Of a DNA stretch of 8,430 nt, positions 1 to 5,814 are shown in pieces. The notes below the pieces were generated by a model. It had not been told where the DNA came from and made no database searches. It saw nothing but the letters and a program-made list of their open reading frames with translations. The translations under genes were made by a program, and so were the position numbers. Numbering within the stretch: position 1 is the first letter of the stretch; the number at the start of each line of letters is the position of its first letter. This DNA is from an uncultured Gemmatimonadota bacterium (lineage in GTDB: Bacteria; Gemmatimonadota; Gemmatimonadetes; Gemmatimonadales; GWC2-71-9): the NCBI GenBank assembly GCA_946480845.1, contig CAMLLJ010000118.1, forward strand, positions 1-8,430, in the 5' to 3' direction.

Positions 1-1080
1 CGCCAGCGAGCCGGGGTTCGGGATCGCGGTGAGCGCGACCTCGACGGTCGTCGTCTCACCCGCGGTGATCGTCGCGCTGGCGTTCGCGGCGGTGTTGTAC
101 CCGGCCGGAGTCGTCGTCATCGCGATCGCGTACTCGCCCGGGGCGAGGCCGCTCAGCACCTCCACCCGCCCGCCGCCGAGGTCGGCGCCGAGGGTGATGG
201 CGCGGAGCGTGGTGCGGTCGTCGGCCCAGACCAGCGCGTAGCCGTCCTCCGCCACCGCCTCCTTCGGCATCGCCACCACCTGGCGCCGCTCGGCGCCCAG
301 CTCGACCGTGACGCTCGAGCCCGGCATCAGCCGGGCCGACGGCTCCACCTGGAGCACCAGCTCCCGCGTCCCGCTGCCGGCGTCGATCGCCGGGGAGGCG
401 CGGAGCACCCTGGCGCCGGCGCTCACGCCATGGAGGCCCATGACCGTGGCGGACGCGCCGGTGCGCACGGCCTCGGCGGAGCTTTCCGGGACGCGCACCG
501 AGACGAGCAGCGGCGCGGCGGCGGTGACGCGGAAGAGCGAGTCGCCGACCGCGACCACGCGCCTGGCCCGTGCCATCCGCGCCGTGACCACGCCGGCGAA
601 GGGCGCCGTCACCCGCGTGAGCGCCAGGTCGCGCTGCGCCTGCCGGAGCTGGATGCCCGCGCGGATCAGCTCGGACTCCGCCTTCTCCAGCTCCGCCGTG
701 GTGGCGCCGCCCGCCTGCGCGAGCGACCGCACCCGCTCGGCGATGCGCCGTGCGTTGTCCGCCTCCTCGGTGGCGCGGGCGAGGGCGATCTCCTGGTCCA
801 CGCTCTCGAGCCGCGCGAGGAGCTGCCCGGCCGACACCCTGCCGCCGAGGTCGGCGGCGACCGACTCGACCAGTCCGGGAGCGCGCGCGATCACCACCGC
901 GTCGTTCTCGACGTAGAGCTGGCCGGCGAGCCGGAGCGGCGCGTCCACCGTCGCCGTGTCCACCACGGCGAGCGCGTCGGGGGCCTGCCGCCCGGCCGGC
1001 ACGGCGCCGGACTCCTCGGCGCGCTGCCCCTTGCCGCACGCCATCACCATCACGGCCGCCAGGCCGATGCACATCCTCAT
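1..1080 (-). CDS. HlyD/RND-type periplasmic adaptor lipoprotein, 3' end outside window
   Basis: The first 360 residues are visible and the frame stays open to the left edge. The N-terminus is a lipoprotein signal (hydrophobic stretch, then VMAC with Cys15), so the protein should be anchored in a membrane facing the periplasm. Next come a first lipoyl half-motif (about 60-92), a charged coiled-coil hairpin (about 93-152), a second lipoyl half ending in TRVTAPFAGVV (155-165) and a beta-barrel/membrane-proximal region (about 190-310). This is the normal order for membrane-fusion adaptors of RND or ABC exporters. The ATG at 1080 overlaps the upstream stop as ATGA and follows GGAGGG by 7 nt, so it is translationally coupled to the GAF-HlyD gene. 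Oddity: at GLAPGE (311-316) the adaptor pattern stops. Residues 317-360 look like a prealbumin-like or carboxypeptidase-regulatory-like strand set (PAGYNT, TITAGETTTVEVAL). The transported substrate is not evident from the protein itself. Confidence 0.85.
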   Translation of the reverse strand, partial: MRMCIGLAAVMVMACGKGQRAEESGAVPAGRQAPDALAVVDTATVDAPLRLAGQLYVENDAVVIARAPGLVESVAADLGGRVSAGQLLARLESVDQEIALARATEEADNARRIAERVRSLAQAGGATTAELEKAESELIRAGIQLRQAQRDLALTRVTAPFAGVVTARMARARRVVAVGDSLFRVTAAAPLLVSVRVPESSAEAVRTGASATVMGLHGVSAGARVLRASPAIDAGSGTRELVLQVEPSARLMPGSSVTVELGAERRQVVAMPKEAVAEDGYALVWADDRTTLRAITLGADLGGGRVEVLSGLAPGEYAIAMTTTPAGYNTAANASATITAGETTTVEVALTAIPNPGSLA

Positions 1081-2918
1081 GACCACGCCCTCCACCAGAG
1101 AAGCCGGAACCAGCGCACCGGGGCCCGGAAGATCCGCGTCGCCAGCGAGGCCGGCTCGGTGAGCACGCGCGCGTGCGCCGCCATGCCTGGCCGGAGCAGG
1201 CCGTCGGGATTGCCGACCGCGGCGCGCACGGGGAAGCTCACCTGCTCCGCGGAGTCGGTGGGGAGCGGCCCGAGTGAGGTGACGCGGCCGGTGAAGGTGC
1301 GCTGCGGCATGGCGTCGACGCGGAGCCGCACCTCGTCACCGAGCTCCACGCGGGCGATATCGCGCTGGTTGATGCCGAACTCGAGCTCGAGACTGTCGGT
1401 GCGGCCGACGGTCACCATCAGGTCGCCCGCATCGAGGTGGGAGCCGACCTGCTCCTCGGGCCGCGGCGTGAGCACCACGCCGGCGACCGGTGCCCGGATC
1501 GTCGCCGCCGCGAGCTCCTCGTCGAGCAGCGCCACCTCCTGCCGGAGCGTTTCCGAGCGCAGCCGCTGCAGCCGCTCCTCGGCGGCATCGCCCCGGCTCG
1601 CGGCGAGCGAGGCGGCGCGGTCGCTCGCCACGACCGCGGCCGCGGCTGCCGTCCGGGCGGTGCGCAGCTCGATGTCCCGGAGCTGGGCAATGGCGGCGCC
1701 GCGCGCCACCGGCGTCCCCTCGCGAACCAGCACCCGCTCGATGACCCCGGGAACCAGCGCGCGCACCGGGGTCAGCGCCGCCGGGCGAAAGGCCGGCGCC
1801 GCGCCGCTCACCCGGAGCGGCCACCGCACCATGGTGAGCGCGACCAGCGCCAGGAGCGCCGCCGCCGCGTAGAGCTGGCGGCGCTGCCGCGGCAGCTCCC
1901 TGAAAGCGCGCTGATTCGCCGCCAGCGCACCCAGCGTGTCCACCAGCGGCACCTGCGCGTAGAGCTGGGCATTGCGCAGGGCCACGGCGGTCTGGTTGGC
2001 GAGGATGGCGGCGATCTCCCGCTGCTCCTCGGTGGCGAACTCCGGGCGCGTGGCCTCGAAGAGCAGGATGCCGACGGTGCCCTCCTCGTCCATGAGCGGC
2101 AGGTAGAGCCCGCTCCGGACCTCGTCGGCCTCGAGGTCCTGCCCGAAGATCTGCACCAGCTGGCGCTCGGCGTCCGAGGCCGGGTCCTCGCGGTCCACCA
2201 GGTAGAAGGACTCGCCGTGGCCCGCCACCCAGGCGGCGCGCGCGGCGAGGTCGAGGACTTTCGGGGCCTTCGGATTGATCGTGTCCTGCCCGGCCAGCGC
2301 GCGGATGTCGCAGATGCCCTTGTCGTAGAGGGCGACGGCGGCGCGATCGAAGGTGAGGGCCCGGGCGGAGAGGTTGACGACGGTGCGGAGCACGCGGTCG
2401 AGATCGAGGGTGGAGGTGATCTCCCGGCTGATCTCGAGGAGCAGCTTGAGGTCGGCGGCGCCCGACTCGGCCGGCGCCGGCACCGGCGTGGCGGCGGCGG
2501 CGCGCGCCGGCCCTGCGGAGGACAGCACCCGCGCGAAGGCCGCTCCCGCCAGGGGTGCGAGGTCGTGGAGGAGGGCCCGGTCAGCCGCATTGAAGTCGCC
2601 CCGCGCAGCTCCCGCGGCCACGTCGATCCGGCCCACCAGCGTCCCGTCCGCCTCGAGCATCTCCGACGCGACGAACGGCCCGGTGATCTCGTCCGCGGTC
2701 GCGGCGCGGAGCTGGAGCGTCCCCGCGTCCGCCAGCCAGAGCCCGCCATCGTCGGCGCGCAGCAGGGTGCAGCACCGCTCCACCACCGCCTGGAGCAGCG
2801 AGTCCATGTCACCGGCGGCGGCGAACGCCAGGGCGCACTCATAGAGGAGGCGATAGTGCTCGCCCCGCTCGCGCGGCGCTGCGTCCGGCCCGGTGGTGGC
2901 GGCGGAAGTGACTGTCAC
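1077..2918 (-). CDS. Tandem GAF domain - membrane span - HlyD adaptor fusion protein
   Basis: This 613-residue protein starts with GTG at 2918. A weak AGGA lies 4 nt upstream, and the frame has no other start codon before the upstream stop at 2961-2963. Domains in order: GAF-like 1 (about 21-132), Ala/Pro-rich linker (133-152), GAF 2 (about 153-318), one hydrophobic span (about 349-364) flanked by an RQRRQ stretch, first lipoyl half (about 383-415), coiled-coil hairpin (416-472), second lipoyl half (ATIRAPVAGVVL, 472-483) and beta-barrel (about 510-585). The C-terminus is basic and Trp-rich. By the positive-inside rule the GAF pair is cytoplasmic and the adaptor half periplasmic. This would let a cytoplasmic ligand or partner gate an exporter, which is inference. 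It lies downstream of the peptide pair, behind its own putative promoter, and is coupled to a second adaptor. No ATPase or RND pump is in the window; the partner probably lies beyond the left edge. Confidence 0.9.
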   Translation of the reverse strand: MTVTSAATTGPDAAPRERGEHYRLLYECALAFAAAGDMDSLLQAVVERCCTLLRADDGGLWLADAGTLQLRAATADEITGPFVASEMLEADGTLVGRIDVAAGAARGDFNAADRALLHDLAPLAGAAFARVLSSAGPARAAAATPVPAPAESGAADLKLLLEISREITSTLDLDRVLRTVVNLSARALTFDRAAVALYDKGICDIRALAGQDTINPKAPKVLDLAARAAWVAGHGESFYLVDREDPASDAERQLVQIFGQDLEADEVRSGLYLPLMDEEGTVGILLFEATRPEFATEEQREIAAILANQTAVALRNAQLYAQVPLVDTLGALAANQRAFRELPRQRRQLYAAAALLALVALTMVRWPLRVSGAAPAFRPAALTPVRALVPGVIERVLVREGTPVARGAAIAQLRDIELRTARTAAAAAVVASDRAASLAASRGDAAEERLQRLRSETLRQEVALLDEELAAATIRAPVAGVVLTPRPEEQVGSHLDAGDLMVTVGRTDSLELEFGINQRDIARVELGDEVRLRVDAMPQRTFTGRVTSLGPLPTDSAEQVSFPVRAAVGNPDGLLRPGMAAHARVLTEPASLATRIFRAPVRWFRLLWWRAWS

Positions 2919-2957
2919 ATTGTCCTGGCGGTGCGGGAAGGCTCGACGTCGCGACGC

Positions 2958-2990
2958 AACTTACTGACGCGGCGTGAAAAGATCGTGAAA
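2958..2990 (-). promoter_or_regulatory. SARP-like promoter of the GAF-HlyD/adaptor operon
   Basis: Read on the plus strand, CGTGAAA occurs at 2973-2979 and again at 2984-2990, exactly 11 bp apart (TTTTCACG on the minus strand). Exactly 9 nt past the proximal copy on the minus strand is TAAGTT (2958-2963), a plausible -10. There is no consensus -35, as expected for an activator-dependent promoter. The predicted transcript starts near 2951, giving a leader of about 33 nt before the GTG at 2918. The same arrangement precedes the peptide genes. SARP and other OmpR/PhoB-type winged-helix regulators are known to bind heptamers repeated every 11 bp next to the -10. Which protein binds here is inference. 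Confidence 0.6.
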
Positions 2991-3010
2991 AATCGGGGCC
3001 CTGCGCAGCA

Positions 3011-3036
3011 CGGGCGCCGGCGTGAGCCGGCGCCCG
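3011..3036 (-). terminator. GC hairpin after the peptide genes (terminator or attenuator)
   Basis: A perfect 11-bp inverted repeat with a 4-nt loop (stem CGGGCGCCGGC) lies 25 nt past the stop of the 53-residue peptide. No T-tract follows directly on the minus strand; a TTTTT run comes about 18 nt later. It may be an imperfect terminator or an mRNA-stabilising hairpin that separates abundant peptide message from the transporter genes. The last codons of the upstream peptide contain a related self-complementary GGCGCCGGCGCC (3065-3076) that could compete for pairing. Confidence 0.45.
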
Positions 3037-3061
3037 CGATGCGAGACGGTGCTTCGGTGCG

Positions 3062-3223
3062 TCAGGCGCCGGCGCCCGGGATGGCCGTCTTCGGGGCGAT
3101 CCGCTGCTCGAGCTCTTCCACGCTCAGCTCGATGGCTTCGGCGCTCTTGCCCGTGGCCTGGGCGACCTGGCTCTTCTGCTCGCTGGTCAGCTCGATCCGC
3201 AGGTGCTTCTTCTCGTTCGACAT
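3062..3223 (-). CDS. Small peptide, copy 1 (53 aa), paralogue of its neighbour
   Basis: The ATG at 3223 follows AAGGAG by 6 nt. The 53-residue product starts MSNEKKHLRIELT and ends in a tail, AIPGAGA. Over 43 aligned residues 29 are identical to copy 2, including EQKSQ, TGKS, AIEL and the 11-residue block EELEQRIAPKT (36-46). It has no signal peptide, Cys, Gly-Gly cleavage site or membrane span. A charged N-terminus is followed by a predicted helix (about 14-24), a TGKS turn and a second helix (about 28-41). It lies 30 nt after copy 2, so the two are probably co-transcribed, with the export-adaptor genes next on the same strand. I do not recognise a named family. It could be an exported peptide, a precursor of a modified peptide (no modifying enzyme is visible), or a small regulatory subunit. 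Confidence 0.85.
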   Translation of the reverse strand: MSNEKKHLRIELTSEQKSQVAQATGKSAEAIELSVEELEQRIAPKTAIPGAGA

Positions 3224-3253
3224 GGTGCTCTCCTTGTGGGGCGTGGGACGGAC

Positions 3254-3394
3254 TCAGACCATCGTCTTCGGGGCGATCCGCTGCTCGAGCTCTTCCGCGT
3301 TCAGCTCGATGGCGTCCACCGACTTGCCCGTGCTCTTCTCGAGCTGGCTCTTCTGCTCGGGGGTCAGCACGATCTTGATGTTCTTCTTGTCCAT
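3254..3394 (-). CDS. Small peptide, copy 2 (46 aa), first gene of the peptide pair
   Basis: The ATG at 3394 has AAGGAG 7 nt upstream. An in-frame ATG at 3439 would add 15 residues but lacks this site and lies near the predicted transcript start, so it is rejected. The product begins MDKKNIKIVLTPEQKSQ and ends EELEQRIAPKT-MV. It is rich in Lys, Glu and Gln and has no Cys, signal peptide or membrane span. As in copy 1, a short strand-like start (IKIVLT) precedes two predicted amphipathic helices separated by TGKS. The conserved C-terminal block and the variable two-residue tail suggest that the block is what a partner recognises. It is the first gene after the repeat-bearing promoter at 3452-3484. 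I do not recognise a family, and function is unknown. Confidence 0.88.
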   Translation of the reverse strand: MDKKNIKIVLTPEQKSQLEKSTGKSVDAIELNAEELEQRIAPKTMV

Positions 3395-3451
3395 GGTGCG
3401 GCTCCTTGTGGGGTTCCGGGTCAGTGGCGCCGTGTCCAACTACCTGGGACG

Positions 3452-3484
3452 AAGCTAGGGCCACTTCGTGAAAACCCCGTGAAC
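3452..3484 (-). promoter_or_regulatory. SARP-like promoter of the peptide pair
   Basis: Plus-strand heptamers CGTGAAA (3467-3473) and CGTGAAC (3478-3484) are exactly 11 bp apart. On the minus strand the proximal TTTTCACG is followed after exactly 9 nt by TAGCTT (3452-3457), a plausible -10. The predicted start is near 3445, giving a leader of about 50 nt to the peptide ATG at 3394. The spacing matches the transporter promoter at 2958-2990 base for base while the 9-nt spacers differ in sequence. This argues for conserved function rather than simple duplication. Confidence 0.62.
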
Positions 3485-3519
3485 AGCCCTGGCGCATTCC
3501 AGCCGTTTCGGGCCGCCAG

Positions 3520-3570
3520 CGTGAACGACCAGGGGGTCGGATGCCGCCGTATCGTGAATTGCGCGTGAAC
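3520..3570. promoter_or_regulatory. Third CGTGAA heptamer cluster at the regulator's 5' end
   Basis: CGTGAAC at 3520-3526, CGTGAAT at 3553-3559 and CGTGAAC at 3564-3570 are spaced 33 and 11 bp, all multiples of 11. No TANNNT hexamer lies 8-9 nt from these on the minus strand, so they do not form a third promoter of the same type. They sit where a divergent regulator would autoregulate, or where extra activator could load for the peptide promoter. If the regulator really starts at 3541, two of the three lie inside its first codons. Confidence 0.45.
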
Positions 3571-5814
3571 CCGGCCCTTGCGCGATCCGACGCCGGCCGT
3601 ACCTTGGCGATTCAGTCCGATACATCCGGAGGTCCAACGAGCTCCTTCGCCCTGCGACTGCTCGGTCCACCTGCCCTCTCCCGTGGCGAGGGCGGACCAC
3701 CGGTGCGCCTGGGAGCCAAGGAGCTGTCGCTCCTCGCCTACCTCGTCCTCGAGCCCGGCCCCCACAGCCGGGAGGAACTGGCGACGCTCCTCTGGGGCGA
3801 GTCGTCGGACGCGGACGCACGGGCGTCGCTCCGCCAGGCCCTCAAGCATCTGCGCGATGCCCTGGGCTCCCACCTCGACGCCGAGCGGAGCTGCGTCAGC
3901 CTGGACGGGTCGATCGCCTGCGACATCGCGAGCTTCAGGGCCGCCGCCCGCGAGGATCCGGCTGCCGCCGGCCGGTTCGACATCCCCCATGCCCTCACCG
4001 GATTCTCCGTCCGCCATGCGCCGGCCTTCGACGAGTGGCTCGAGCGCGCCCGCTCGCAGCTCCTGCGCGAATACCAGGATGTCCTGGCCGCGCTGGGCCG
4101 GGACGCCATCGCGCGACACGCGTGGCGTGAGGCGCTGCAGGTGGCCGACCGGTGGCTGGCCGCCGACTCCCTGTCCGAGCCGGCCATCCGCCTGGCGGTC
4201 GAGGCGAGCTGGCTCGCGGGTGACCGGCGCGCCGCGCTCTCGCGCTTCACCGACTACCGCCGGCACCTCGAGCGCGAGACTGGCGACGTGCCGGGGCGGG
4301 AGCTGCTGGCGCTGGTCCGGCGGGTGGAGGCGGACAGCGCCGAGACGCCGGCTCCCAATGCGGCGACCGACTGGTACGACGATCCGCCCGCGCTCCAGGC
4401 GGCCCTGGTCGAGCGCGATGCCGAGTGGCGGACGCTCGCGGGCGCCTGGCGGGGGCTCCGCTCGGGCGGCGGGGGAATCGTGATGGTGGACGGCGAGGCA
4501 GGCGTGGGGAAGACGCGCCTCGCCGATGAGTTCCTCCGCTGGCTCGTGGCGGACGGCGGGACCGCGCTCCGCGGGCGCGGGTACGGCGGGCGGGCCGGCG
4601 TTCCCTTCGGTCCGATGGTGGAAGTCGTGCGCGAGGCGATTCACGAGCCCGGGATCGGCGGGACCGAACCGGAATGGCTCTCGGAAGTGGCGCGCCTGGT
4701 GCCCGAGCTGCGGCAGCGTTTCCCCGGGCTCCCCGCCTCCTCGCCCACGAGCGAGTCGACGCACGGGAGCCGGCTCTTCGAGGGGATCGCCCAGATGCTC
4801 CTCGCCCTGTCGGCCGAGCGCCGCGTGGTCGTGGCGATCGACGACCTGCAGTGGTGCGACGAGGACTCCTGCAGTCTCCTCCTCTTCCTCACCCGGCGGC
4901 TCGAGCGCGCACCGGTGCTCTTCCTGGGCCTCCTCACCCTGGGCGAGCTGGACCGCGATGCGCCTGCCGCCCGGCTTTGCCGGGTCTGGCGCACCCGGGC
5001 CCACACCGCCTGCATCACGCTCGCGCCGCTCAGCGCCGAGGGGATTCGCGCGCTGATCGCCGAGCTGGGGCGTCTGGAGGACTCGCCCGAAGTCCGGGCG
5101 TTCTCGGCGCGGCTGTTCGACGTGACGGGCGGCAACCCGTTCTACGTGCAGGAACTGCTCAAGACGCTGTTCACCCGCGAGGTGCTGCGGGAGGACCCGG
5201 CCTCCCGCGCCTGGATCCTGCCCGGCGCGCTGCACCCCGACGGCGCGCTCGAGGTGCCGATGTCGCGCTCGGTGCACGACGCGATCGCCGAGCGGGTCGA
5301 ACGGCTCCCGGAGATGGCGCACGACGTGCTGGTCACGGTGGCGGTCGCGGAGGTGGGCTGCGACACCGAGCTGCTCTCGCACGTGCACGGCATCTCGCGG
5401 CTGCACGCCGCCGCCCTGGGCGACGCCCTGGCCGGGCGGCGGCTCCTGGTCGAGGAGGGGGACGCCTACCGGTGCGCGCACCCGGTGATCGGCCGCGTGG
5501 TGCGCGACGGACTCTCCCCCTCGCGCCGCCGGGAGGTGCACCGCGCACTGGCCCTCACCATGCAGATGCTGGCGGATGCCTCGGGCAACGAGCTGACCGC
5601 GGGCGAGATCGCGCGGCATGCGGAGCGCGGCGGCGACGTCGGGCTCGCCTACCGGGCGGCGCTGGCCGCAAGCCGGACGGCGAGCGCGCGCTTCACGCAC
5701 GAGGAAGCGCTCACCTGGCTCGACCAGGCCGCGACCTACGCGCGGACGCCGGCGGAGGCCGCGGAGGTGGATCGGTTGACGGCGGAGCTGGTGGAGGCGG
5801 GCGTCAGGGGTTAG
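3541..5814 (+). CDS. AfsR/SARP-like regulator: winged helix - BTAD - P-loop ATPase
   Basis: The protein has 757 residues if started at the ATG at 3541 (AGGGGG 4 nt upstream). Domains: OmpR-like winged helix (about 36-115, beginning FALRLLGPPAL, with LGAKELSLLAYLVLEPG at 57-73), bacterial transcriptional activator domain (about 120-262), then an AAA/STAND-type ATPase with Walker A GEAGVGKT (318-325), Walker B VVVAIDDLQW (429-438) and the GGNPFYVQELL motif (530-540). A short helical C-terminus follows (about 620-757). AfsR-like relatives usually continue into a long TPR array, so this one is short. It should be a cytoplasmic ATP-dependent activator. It is divergent from the peptide genes, which carry SARP-style repeats, so they are its probable targets. 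Start uncertainty: the first 32 codons are much less GC-ending (about 62%) than the rest, and a perfect GGAGGT at 3628-3633 precedes an in-frame ACG, so the true start may be near 3637. The 3' end overlaps the convergent gene by 11 nt. Confidence 0.9.
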   Translation: MPPYRELRVNPALARSDAGRTLAIQSDTSGGPTSSFALRLLGPPALSRGEGGPPVRLGAKELSLLAYLVLEPGPHSREELATLLWGESSDADARASLRQALKHLRDALGSHLDAERSCVSLDGSIACDIASFRAAAREDPAAAGRFDIPHALTGFSVRHAPAFDEWLERARSQLLREYQDVLAALGRDAIARHAWREALQVADRWLAADSLSEPAIRLAVEASWLAGDRRAALSRFTDYRRHLERETGDVPGRELLALVRRVEADSAETPAPNAATDWYDDPPALQAALVERDAEWRTLAGAWRGLRSGGGGIVMVDGEAGVGKTRLADEFLRWLVADGGTALRGRGYGGRAGVPFGPMVEVVREAIHEPGIGGTEPEWLSEVARLVPELRQRFPGLPASSPTSESTHGSRLFEGIAQMLLALSAERRVVVAIDDLQWCDEDSCSLLLFLTRRLERAPVLFLGLLTLGELDRDAPAARLCRVWRTRAHTACITLAPLSAEGIRALIAELGRLEDSPEVRAFSARLFDVTGGNPFYVQELLKTLFTREVLREDPASRAWILPGALHPDGALEVPMSRSVHDAIAERVERLPEMAHDVLVTVAVAEVGCDTELLSHVHGISRLHAAALGDALAGRRLLVEEGDAYRCAHPVIGRVVRDGLSPSRRREVHRALALTMQMLADASGNELTAGEIARHAERGGDVGLAYRAALAASRTASARFTHEEALTWLDQAATYARTPAEAAEVDRLTAELVEAGVRG
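3628..3639 (+). promoter_or_regulatory. Strong ribosome-binding site before a possible ACG start of the regulator
   Basis: GGAGGT at 3628-3633 is fully complementary to the usual 16S tail. The first in-frame codon a few bases later is ACG (3637-3639), which would give T-S-S-F-A-L-R-L-L-G-P-P, a normal N-terminus for this family. No in-frame ATG, GTG or TTG lies nearby; TTG at 3604 has no ribosome-binding site. Non-standard starts are rare, so this is a candidate only. Confidence 0.3.

Larger units (their letters stand above)
3062..3413 (-). repeat. Tandem gene duplication covering both small peptide genes
   Basis: The two peptide genes and their ribosome-binding sites are diverged tandem copies. 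A 34-nt stretch is identical at 3086-3119 and 3263-3296, an offset of 177 nt. It encodes the EELEQRIAPK region and is followed by 17 nt with only two mismatches. The 12-nt leader CTCCTTGTGGGG (plus-strand reading) recurs at 3230-3241 and 3402-3413. Middle regions and C-terminal tails have diverged. Confidence 0.8.

Noticed and set aside
56..1072. Minus-strand frame of 338 codons overlapping the lipoprotein adaptor
   Set aside because: It is a shifted frame of the real gene, mostly Arg/Gly/Ala; the frame starting at 1080 carries the lipobox and lipoyl motifs.
3062..3394. Peptides as lanthipeptide, TOMM or Gly-Gly-leader bacteriocin precursors
   Set aside because: There is no Cys, no Ser/Thr-rich core, no GG cleavage motif and no modification enzyme in the window, so naming a RiPP class would be unsupported.
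3254..3439. Longer 61-residue version of peptide copy 2 starting at 3439
   Set aside because: There is no ribosome-binding site at 3439, a strong AAGGAG sits before the ATG at 3394, the paralogue starts at the equivalent place, and 3439 lies only a few bases from the predicted transcript start.
1437..3458. Long plus-strand reading frame (673 codons) across the GAF-HlyD gene and the peptides
   Set aside because: It is antisense to well-supported domains, and its translation is Arg/Gly/Ala-rich without recognisable motifs; such frames are common on the opposite strand of GC-rich genes.
3578..3605. Possible plus-strand promoter TTGCGC-16-TACCTT before the regulator
   Set aside because: It has only partial matches to both hexamers and a short spacer. 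It would fit an ACG start near 3637 but is too weak to annotate on its own.
3421..5700. Minus-strand reading frame of 759 codons opposite the regulator
   Set aside because: The plus strand encodes clear winged-helix, Walker A and Walker B motifs; the antisense product is low-complexity and motif-free.
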